Shown here piece after piece: positions 55,401 through 64,000 of a stretch of 64,000 bases of DNA. Origin of the DNA: Solanum dulcamara. Its lineage: Eukaryota > Streptophyta > Magnoliopsida > Solanales > Solanaceae. Below the pieces are notes generated by a model. It did not search any database and had not been told where the DNA came from. It saw only the letters and a program-made list of their open reading frames with translations. The DNA is taken from the NCBI RefSeq assembly GCF_947179165.1, contig NC_077239.1:21731134-21795133 (forward strand), written 5' to 3'. Within the stretch, counting starts at the first letter, position 1. Every line of letters begins with the position of its first letter. The position numbers and the translations under genes are program-made.

Positions 55401-55860
55401 ATCCTCTTACTACCGCCCCTATTTTGACCTTGCTAGAAGGATCCAATGGTTTTGTTGTATATTGTGATGCTTCAAGGGTAGGGCTCAGTTGTGTCTTAAT
55501 GCAATATGGTAAGGTGATAGCCTCTGCTTCTAGGTAACTTAAGGTGAATGAAAGAAATTACCCGATTGATGACTTGGAACTAGTGGCGGTTGTGTTTGCT
55601 TTGAAGATTTAGAGACACTATCTTTATGGTGTCTATATGGATATATTCACCGATCATAAGAGTCTACAATATATGTTTGAGCAAAAAGACTTAAACCTTC
55701 GACAAAGGAGATGGCTTTAATTGTTGAAGGACTATGACATGAGTGTATTGTACCATCCGGGTAAGGCTAATATGGTTGCCGATGCACTAAGTAGACTGTC
55801 CATGCATAATATTGCCCATATTGAAGAGGGTAAGAAAGAGTTGGTTAAGGATGTGCATAG
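55401..55860 (+). pseudogene. RNase H, element F
   Basis: [34 protein letters not shown], stop, [28 protein letters not shown], stop, then [18 protein letters not shown] and VADALSRLSM. All four acidic motif positions remain; three stops interrupt. Confidence 0.85.
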
Positions 55861-57180
55861 ATTGGCTCGATTAGATATCCGACTGATTGATTCTAATGAT
55901 GGAGGCATTCTTATTCAAAATGGTTTGGAATCGTCTCTTGTGGCGGATGTCAAGGCCAAGCAAGATAGTGATCTGATGTTGGTTGAATTAAATAAATCGG
56001 CTACCAAAAAATTCATTGAGGCTTTCTACCAAAAGGGAGATGGTGTTCTTCATTATCAAGGTTGGTTGTGTGTGCCTAATATTAATGGTTTGAGGGAAAT
56101 AATATTAGATGTCTAGATATTTGATTCATCTAGGTTCTACCAAGATGTATAGTAATTTAAGGGAAGTATATTGGTGGAATGGTATGAAGAAGGACATAGA
56201 AGAATTTGTGGACATGTGTTCAAATTGTCAACAAGTTAAAGTTGAGCATCAAAAACTGGGAGATTTGGCTCAATACGTTGAGATTCCTACTTGGAAGTGG
56301 GAAGATGTGAATATGGACTTTATAATGGGTTTACCTCGTACTAAAAAGTAACATGACTCTATTTGGGTTTTTGTGGATTGAATGACTAAGTCGGCTCATT
56401 TTTTATCGATCAAAACTTCTTATAGTGTGGAAGACTATGCTAAGTTATTTGTTCGTGAATTGGTAAGTCTACATGGTATTCCCTAGTCCACTATGTCAGA
56501 TCGAGGTAATCAATTAACTTCGTACTTTTGGAAGTAATTTCAAAAGTATCCTGGTACCAAGGTTATGTTAAGTACCGCTTTCCATCCTTAAAACGATGTT
56601 CAAGCCGAAAGGATGATTCAAACTTTAGAGGATATGTTGAGAGCGTGTGTGATTGATAGGAAGATTGGATGAGCATCTACCGTCGATTAATTTTTTGTAT
56701 AATAATAGTTATCACTTTAGCATCCAAATGGCTCCTTTTGAAGCATTGTATGAAAGAAGATGTAGGTCCCCAGTGGGATAGTTTGAAATAGGTGAGATGG
56801 ACTTCATTAGTCCATATTTGGTAATAAATTATATGGAAAATATAAGTCTCATAAGGGAGAGGTTGAAGATGACTCAAAGTCGTCAAAAGTCCTATTTAGA
56901 TGTTAGGAAAAGAGAGTCTGAATTTGACGTGGATGATTGGGTCTATTTGAAGGTTTCACTCATGAAGAGTGTAATGTATTTTAGTAAGAAAGGGAAATTG
57001 AGTCCTATATATGTGGGACCTTATAAAATCTTGAGACATGTCGCCAAGGTGGCATACAAGTTAGATTTGATATTCGAGTTAGCTATGGTTCATCCGATGT
57101 TTCATGTATCTATATTAAGGAAGTTTATGGGTGATTCGAATTCCATTGTACCATCAGAAGATGAGATGGTGATGAGAATT
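55861..57180 (+). pseudogene. Integrase, element F
   Basis: The 55721-56116 frame runs from RNase H into GDGVLHYQGWLCVPNINGLR. 56109-56351 covers HLGSTKMYSNLREVYWWNGM, CSNCQQVKVEHQK and NMDFIMGLPRTKK (first Asp), then TAA (56349). Next DSIWVFVD, TGA (56379), MTKSAHFLSIKTSY, MSDRGNQLTSYFWK (second Asp) and NDVQAERMIQTLED (Glu). The later frame 56797-57183 has SPYLVINYMENISLIRERLK, YLKVSLMKSVMYFSKKGKLS, YVGPYKILRHVAKVAYKLDL. Confidence 0.85.
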
Positions 57181-57359
57181 TAACCTATGAGGAGGTTCCA
57201 GTGGAAATCCTAGACCAACAAGTGAAGAAGCTAAGAAACAAGGAGGTCGTGTCTGTTAAAGTATTGTAGAGAAATCAACAAGTACAAAGTGATACTTGGG
57301 AAGCGGAGGCTGATATGATGAAACGACAACCGTATCTCTTTCCTTCTACTCAAGACTAA
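57181..57359 (+). pseudogene. Chromodomain, element F
   Basis: YEEVPVEILDQQVKKLRNKEVV... reads through to SVKVL, stop, RNQQVQSDTWEAEADMMKRQ, PYLFPSTQD, stop. Trp of KVLW is lost to TAG. Confidence 0.8.
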
Positions 57360-57606
57360 GGTAGTAAGTTGTTCTTATTCAAAATGATTGAACTCCTAAG
57401 TATTCAGTTCCTCCTATGTTATTCATATGCATGCATGTTCATGAAAGTTGATTTTTAAGACACATTTTATGTCAAGTTTGAAATTCTCATGTTCTATGCA
57501 TTATGAGTTGTCATTATATTCATATTGGGTTGCTAATCCTCTTTCTGTGTCTTTTCTATGCGATCTGAAACTCATTCGAGGACGAATGTTCCCAAGGGGG
57601 AGATAT
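57360..57606 (+). other. 3' non-coding region and polypurine tract of F
   Basis: Conserved 'ttcgaggacgaatgttcc' then CAAGGGGGAGATAT (57593-57606). No gene. Confidence 0.7.
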
Positions 57607-59735
57607 TGTAAGACCCCGGAAATTGAAAAGTTGGAACCAAGGAGAAAAATCTCAAAATGTGGACTAGATTCAAGACTACGACTCACTCTACTATTCGTAG
57701 AGGTTCCTATGACTCGTGGAGATGAGTCATAGAGGGAGTCCTTGAACTTGTTCAGAATGAACCTCTAATGGAGTTCCTACGACTCAACAGGATGAGTCAT
57801 CGTCTTGTTGACAAGTCGTAAGGACTACTCATTTCAAAACATCAGAAACCTTTAAAGTTGTAGGCTTCAAGGCCTGTAGGATGATCCAAGTCGACAACTC
57901 GTAATCATGATGAAGAGGTGTATAAATGACTCATAGACACAACTTCAAAGGCTATTATATCTCAAAACATTCACGACCTGCACTATGACTCAAGTCTAAG
58001 AGTCGTAGACTTAAGGACGACTCGTTAAAGTTAACTCATAGGTTCAAAATTTAGATTTAATGAAGGACGATCTTTTCTTTTCTAAAGTGTGGTTCAGTGA
58101 ACCTAAACACTTTTAAGGCCAAGTTCAAAGTCTATATATATTCAATTCTTCAAAAATCCCTCAATTCAAAATCATTCTTCAAATTTCCCTTAGGCAAGAC
58201 TAATCAAATCTTCTCAAGCTCTCCTTCAAAATTCAAGGTAGGGTTTCAATTTCACCAAGATTCTTCTTCAATATCAAGTTGATTTTATCAACGTATGTGG
58301 GGATTCATCAATGGGTTCCTTTCACCCATGGATTCTCAAGGTTACCTCAAATTGTTCTTCAAAATTTAATTATTTGTTAACCCTAGTTTTAATGAATTGT
58401 ATTCGGCTATTTTAATTTCATTTTTAGATGTTATCAATGATCATTATAAGCATGTTTCTACATGAATTGCATGATTCAAGTTAAATTATGAATGTCCGTG
58501 CATAATATTATTTTTAATTATGATTATAAAGTTCAAAGAGGATTTTTTGTGAGATTGATTATGAGTTCAATGATGTTCAAATAAAGCTTTTACGAACGAA
58601 GTTGAGATTATAATTTAATGATGAAAGTTATGATGATGATCAATTATGATTCAAGAAATTTATTATGGTGTAATAAGTACAATTCTCACACAATCATGTT
58701 TAACATGGTGATAAGGACAATTCTCACTATAGTATGGATTCTTAATGAATCACTAAAGTTAATAAGCTACTCTTTTGATGATTTTCATTAATAAGTTATT
58801 GATGATGTTTCTATGTCTTAAAGAACTCCATTGGGATATTGACTAAGCATAAAGAGGACTTGTAGGTGGGGTTCGATCCGGTAATATAGTTAGTTACCCA
58901 AGAGAACCCTAGTAGCAACCTAAAGTCCCAAACTACGTTGCCACCTTAGGTTGCCTTCATGGCTTAGCTAGTGGATCCACATATAGCTATTGAGTTAAAG
59001 TTGTTTCTCACGGACTCTACCTTGGCAAGTATCCTGTCTCGTCTCGATGTGGGAGTTATATAAAATTCCATGTTATAGCTCGCATGGTCTTAAGATATCG
59101 GTTAAAGGTCTTATCCCACAAAAGTTGAATCGTAAGATATGATATATACTACGAAGCTTTATGATGCATTGACCATAAGTTTTCATATGTTTTAAATGCT
59201 TTTAAGCTTTACTTATGCTCATTATGATTGGTCATTCATCCTATGTCATACTGTCCATGTCCTATTACGTGCGCATGCATAACTCACATACTTAGTACAT
59301 TCTATGTACTAATGCATATTTTTCCTTTATTATCTCATAATGTAGGAACGAACAACATTCACGGCCATCCTATTTTTGGCTAGAGTTACTTTAGTTTTAA
59401 GAGTTAGTGAGTCCTCAGTTATCGAGGACGTGGCTTTCTTTTCATGTTGCTACTTTGACTTCTCTTATGATTCGGGTAAGCTAGGAGCTTGTCCTATGTC
59501 CCTATCAAGTCTAGAATAGAGGCATTCCTAGATGTTTTCAAATTGATGCAAGTCCATTATGGACGTATTTTTGAAGTTTACTTTCCTGACTTTTATATAT
59601 GAGTTGATTTTTCCGCTTATCTTAGTATGTTTACATTACCTTATGTATGCTTAATGATATGTTAAGAGGCTTTGTTGGAGCCCTTCTAGATTTCGATTGT
59701 CGTGTTATGACTAGGCCCTAGATCGGGTCTTAACA
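57607..59735 (+). repeat. 3' LTR of element F
   Basis: 2129 bp, TGTAAGACCCCGG...GGGTCTTAACA. U3 is rich in 'gactcgtagg / ctacgactca' words but differs from the U3 of 50597-52666 apart from the first 20 bp. R-U5 after the TATA box (58132) agrees closely with that LTR. Followed by 'aagtaaaag' with no sign of a target duplication. Confidence 0.88.
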
Positions 59736-61135
59736 AAGTAAAAGATGAGTTTTTAAGGAACATCAGCATCCCAAATGTATATATTATATTTGAGTCATAA
59801 ATATTGATATTTCTGAGTTTAAGCATGATTTACTATTCTTGATGAGTTAGTATTTTTATGAATCATCATATTTGAGATTGGATTTTTGAGCATGATTTAT
59901 CACTTGAGTTTTGAGGTCTCTTACTACTAATTTTGAATATGTGTTTTACCAAGTCTACACGAGTGTAAGAACTTATGCATTTATGTATTTTGAGACTGAG
60001 TTGACAAATCAAGAGCTATATTTTATATATTTACTAAGTTGAGAGGTATAACTATTTTAAAGAGGATGTAATGATGTTTGAAAAGAGTTGACATTAAACT
60101 GAGTAGAGTTGACATTAAACTGAGTAAAGTCCAATGAAACTAGATGAGATATATTTTGAGTATTTCACTCACTTTATGTATATGAATATTATATTGCAAA
60201 TATTTTGGGAGTAGTATTGAGCATCGATTTTGGTAATAGTTTAGACAACTCAAACCCCATAAACTATGTAGCTAGTGTAGGATTGTGCCATTGGTTCGGG
60301 TGACTCCTCACTTTATCCCAAAAAAGGACTTTTATTTGGATCTAGTGATGTGACGTCCCTTACTCTGACAAGGTATTAAATAGTTGTGGCAACGGCAGCA
60401 CTTCATTGTATCTTCGTTAGCTTATAAGTGATGGTTGTCAGTTAGAGAAACTCTCCAAAGAGTAATTAGTATTTTTATATCAATTTGCATTTATTTATTT
60501 ATATTTTATAAAGTGTTGTTTTATTCTTATATTTACATGTTTAATTGAGTTGAGTTATTTGAGTATTGGGTTCATTGAGTATTCTTTGAGTATGTTTCCT
60601 TTCAGCTATTTTACATGTCGTACATTCCATGTACTCACATCATTCGACACTGCATCATTTCATATTGCAAATTCAAGTACCCATGATCGCAGATGCTTTA
60701 GTATGACTTCTATCCATCAGAAGTTGGTGAGACATCCTCACTTTCAAGGGATCCAGTTCAGTCATATCAGTGTATTTACTTTTGAGTTCTATTTAGTTGA
60801 GTGGTCAGGTAGTCGTGGGTTTGTTTCGGCACCTATCACAGTTTAGTAGGTTTCATGGACAGAGTTAGTGAGTTAGTTTAGTCTATTCATTCAGATGTTT
60901 TAAACATTATTTGTTATTTATATTAAAATTTATTTTTCAGTTTTTGTGTAAAGTATGATTGAGATGTTTTGAATTATGCATAAATATTTAAAGTTTCATT
61001 TATTTAAGCTTCCGCACGTATGTTTAGTATTTAGTTCAGTAGTCAGTCATGCCAAGAGTTCGCTTGGGACCACTAATAATTTACGAGTGTCGGCCACATC
61101 CAGGTTCTAGACTTGGAGCGTAACAAATTGTTTGA
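59736..61135 (+). repeat. Fragment of another LTR family (plus strand)
   Basis: No ORF of note. The right end 'cgcttgggaccactaataa', 'gtgtcggccacatccagg', 'gacttggagcgtaaca' is an LTR terminus, related to the reverse LTR starting at 63390. No primer site follows, and the left end is not found, so it is a partial or solo LTR. A 21-bp unit 'agagttgacattaaactgagt' is duplicated at 60084-60125. Confidence 0.65.
60084..60125 (+). repeat. 21-bp tandem duplication
   Basis: Two identical copies of agagttgacattaaactgagt (60084-60104 and 60105-60125). Confidence 0.9.
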
Positions 61136-63389
61136 ACTATCATCTGCACTGTATGTAATTAATAAAAGACATACACTCTAGGGAAAAAAATTTAGTACTC
61201 TGATACATGTTTCATACCATATATGCATATAGTGACCCATAAGGGCAATACAATTTTAGTGTTTATTTGCTAACGTGTTAAGCCTTGAAAATTATAAGTA
61301 ATTTCACATTGTACCATCATGACTTTAATCAGTTTTTTAAGATTCAGTTTGATGTTTGCTATCTTAGTATGTTGCCAAGAGATCACTTGATTCGGTCTGA
61401 CGGAATATTTCTAGAAAAGCATATCGCATTGAGATTAAGAGATTCATGAGATTAGGAAGATTATTGGATATTATCACATCAATTTTGTTCATTGACATCA
61501 TTTATGTTTGTCTATGAAACAAGTAGATAATGATGAACTCAAAATTAAGAAAAAGAGATGATGAATATGGTAAATGATCCAGGGTACTGCATACCATAAT
61601 CTACTCTAAGTTTCAATGATCGAGATGTTGTATATTCCTAACAAATGTATAGCAAAGAATCTCTCGAAGTATGCACTGGTCACACGATCTAATCATTATG
61701 TATCAAAGTTACAGAATAGGAATGAGAGTTGACCCACTATGTGTGAGTGGGAGACGAAGAAAATTGGACCGGGTCACTCATGTGGGTCAACTCGAATCCA
61801 TATTAATAAATATGTAATATATAAATGTTATATATTTAATTTATTGATAAAAGATAAAAAACACAAATATTTAAAAAGTTGTGTTCCTTTTAGGATTGTA
61901 AGAGATTTCTCTTAAATAAAAACAACACATCTTTTCTAAATAACAGGAAAAAAATGCAACTTTTTTCCTTCCTTTTCCCTCTCCCTTCCCCAATTCCTGT
62001 AAAGTTCAAGTGAAGATTTTTGTGAAGAAAGTGAACAACCATAACAGGTATACGATTATAAACTATGATTTTATATGGTGTAGTTCGTCTTTGCATGTGA
62101 TTATACCTTCTAACTAGTAAAACGAATTCAACAAACTGTGTGTTTAAATTATATTCTTCAGTCCCTTTCTTTCAACTATGGTAAACCTGAACACTGACTT
62201 GCATACTTTACCACTGTGGTAGGCATTAATGCATTCGTACATTTTGTAGATCTAAACACTGACTTTGCCTGAGCTTTAACTCAATATTGACCTTTTTGTT
62301 TCATCCTCACTATTTTTCACTTAGAATTATGAAGTTTTAAGACCTAAATTGAAGTAGTACAAATTCATAATTTGTTTGAGGTGGTATGACTTGCAATTTT
62401 CTCTCTTGCTTATTAATATGTTCGAGTCAATGTGGTATTTTTCTGTGCATATCTGGCTCCTCATATGGTTCTGCTCAGTATAAAACGTGCCTACAAGAAT
62501 ACTATACAGGTTATGTTGTTATTTTATTCAATTTAGGTTAGGAATCACAATATATCGTTGTAAAATTTCTAGTGTTTAAGACATGCTTCATGAATATAAA
62601 CTTATTGGTTGTGTAGATTATAATTTTGCTTACTTTACTTCCTTTTATTAATATAAGATTAGCTTCTAGTTTCTTTGTTCTTCTTATTTTGTACATGTAC
62701 ATCCGTTTGGACTGTCACATTGCTACATCCTCACAATTTCTCATATAGTTGTATGATTTATTATTTGCGAACTAAAAATCATTTTATATAATTTTTTGTG
62801 TATGACATGTTTAATAAATATAATCAGATAGCATATACTCGGCTTATAGGAATGAGATCAGAATGCTGGAATGATCGTAACGATTAAATAATTCAAGTTT
62901 TTGTAATTTCTGAATCTTTATAGAAGCTCGATTGACTTTAACTTTTATATTGTTGCCAAATCAAATTGAAATTTGTGTACTACTCAGTTAGGCTATCAAG
63001 TATTTTTGTAGAAATTGTTTTCTTCACCAAGGCAACATTTTAGGCCTTAAAAAAATTTATTTCTGAAACAAGCTTTTCTAGCTATGCGTTCCACAAGGCA
63101 GAATGCAATTTAGAAGTTTCTATTAAAATCCAGCTCTTTCTGGCCCAAAATATTTGACCCAAATGAACTCTAGAAATTCAGGTTAGCGTAGACAATGGGC
63201 CTCAGGCCCAAGTTATTTTCCAAACAAAAGTAGATAAAACGGACCCCCAGCCCCATGTCAGCCCAGTTATGAAAGGAAATCATTCTACATTTTTGAACCA
63301 ACCCAGCTAGTTACTTCAAGGCCCAATAAGGTATATACACTACTTTATATAGTCTCACATACTCCTTCACAAATCATATGCATACTATA
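61136..63389. other. AT-rich interval without a recognised gene
   Basis: About 2.25 kb, and the longest stretch here not clearly made of gypsy DNA. No frame over 70 codons makes sense as protein. It includes an inverted repeat (61728-61791) and a very AT-rich segment (61797-61880). A possible decayed coding patch near 61400-61560 ('aagcatatcgcattgagatt', 'gtttgtctatgaaacaagtag') is vaguely copia-like but I could not establish it. It could be intergenic host DNA or an intron. Confidence 0.4.
61728..61791. repeat. Inverted repeat with two-part stem
   Basis: GTTGACCCAC (61728-61737) pairs with GTGGGTCAAC (61782-61791), and inner TGAGTG (61744-61749) with CACTCA (61775-61780). A 64-bp hairpin-capable unit; no TA or longer target duplication seen around it. 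Confidence 0.7.
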
Positions 63390-64000
63390 TGTCACGCCCC
63401 GGGAGGGTACCCTAGACGTAAGCGGCACTCAGAAACCATTTCTGGCTCCCAAGCGAACCACATAGCCTGATCACACATCGGTTCATTCATTCAATCAGCA
63501 GAAGACAAAAGAATAAAGAGAATCTTCGGTGGGCAACTCAAACATTAGTCTAACTCGAGGAATAAAGGCCATGGGCCAACAAATCAACTCTAATATTTGT
63601 CATTATAAATAGTTTTACAAGAATAATTTAAGGAAAGGAAATACTCAATTGACGCATCACTATCTAGTCTATGAAGCCTCTATCACTACTATCTAATTGG
63701 TGTCAATGACATGTTCATGGCTACCTCAAATAAAAATAAAAAGGGCTAACTCGGTGTAAGAAAACACAAACGGTGTCCTCCGAATGTAGGGGAGGACTCA
63801 CCAATACGCTGAGTACAAATAGATCCCCCAATGATACTCCTATTGACAATCTCATAAACCTGCCTCTGCATCATGAAACGATGCAGGCCAAATGGCGTCA
63901 GTACGTGGAATGTACTGGTATGTAATATGGCAGAATGAAACGTACCTCGAGGAAGAATAACATCGGTCCACATATCTCAAAACAGAAAGATAAGAGAGAC
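63390..64000 (-). repeat. Start of a reverse LTR running off the window
   Basis: TGTCACGCCCCGGGAGGG (63390), 'ctagacgtaagcggcactcagaaacc', 'ggctcccaagcgaacc', then R-region words ('atgcaggccaaatggcgtcagtacgtggaatgtact'). It is the reverse complement of an LTR 3' end akin to 61060-61135. The element body would lie beyond the window or be absent. Confidence 0.75.

Larger units (their letters stand above)
52667..59735 (+). mobile_element. Element F: chromovirus body and 3' LTR, right member of the tandem array
   Basis: Primer site 52670-52682, gag 52885-53990, protease to about 54470, RT to 55400, RNase H to 55860, integrase to 57180, chromodomain to 57359, polypurine tract 57591-57606, 3' LTR 57607-59735. 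All domains are present in normal order with no large deletion. Many stops are C-to-T type (CAA to TAA, CGA to TGA). RT has lost a catalytic Asp. No target duplication is detectable, as expected if the left end recombined with E. Confidence 0.9.

Noticed and set aside
57448..57732. 94-codon plus frame across the polypurine tract and start of F's 3' LTR
   Set aside because: It spans the tract and LTR boundary, so it cannot be a conserved gene of the element, and it has no domain.
61370..61560. Possible copia-type pol remnant
   Set aside because: A few words felt familiar, but I could not read a continuous domain in any frame.
62000..63389. Host gene exon or untranslated region
   Set aside because: No frame with plausible coding content, and splice-like sites alone in AT-rich DNA carry no weight.
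1..64000. tRNA, rRNA or small RNA genes
   Set aside because: None seen on either strand by eye. The tRNA-like words are primer binding sites only. A covariance-model scan would be decisive.

Overview
This window looks like gene-poor, heterochromatic plant DNA, probably from a Solanaceae species. The kingdom is safe. The family is inferred from the general look of the LTR ends, not from any search. I find no convincing host gene, tRNA, rRNA or CRISPR array. About 95% of the sequence is Ty3/gypsy LTR retrotransposons, mostly chromoviruses (their pol ends in a chromodomain). LTRs of about 2.0-2.8 kb and an initiator-methionine tRNA primer site suggest the Tekay/Del lineage. Every coding region is broken by stops, frameshifts or deletions, so no copy here could move on its own proteins.

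Layout. (1) 192-11505: an old reverse-strand LTR (LTR1), split by element A (1934-11186, minus strand, 5-bp target duplication GGTGG). (2) 11511-19901: a short 3' tail of a lost element, then element B (plus strand). B has lost gag and protease and carries a roughly 490-bp foreign insert in its integrase region. (3) 19902-21310: a minus-strand pol fragment (G), cut by element C. (4) 21311-30938: element C (plus), of a different family whose LTRs start TGTTACACCCC; its 3' LTR is truncated. (5) 30939-32504: a reverse LTR fragment (H) with GC-rich palindromes, then unassigned repeat-like DNA. (6) 32505-43415: element D (minus). A near-complete LTR (32708-34701) lies in its 3' LTR, and a solo LTR of family C (38259-41050, target duplication ATTAG) lies in its gag. 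D has lost most of protease and all of RT, RNase H and the integrase core; in their place is a segment related to the insert in B. (7) 43518-59735: elements E and F (both plus) in a head-to-tail array sharing one middle LTR (50597-52666). (8) 59736-61135: a fragment of another LTR family. (9) 61136-63389: AT-rich DNA with no recognised gene. (10) 63390 to the end: the start of one more reverse LTR.

The genes belong to the element life cycle: gag (capsid), protease, reverse transcriptase/RNase H, and integrase with a chromodomain that targets insertion to heterochromatin. B keeps RT, RNase H and the integrase core but not gag; D keeps gag but not pol. This complementary loss, with a shared ORF-bearing insert of unknown origin, is the most unusual thing in the window. 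Second is the E-F array, whose middle LTR looks chimeric, as expected from recombination between LTRs of two related elements.
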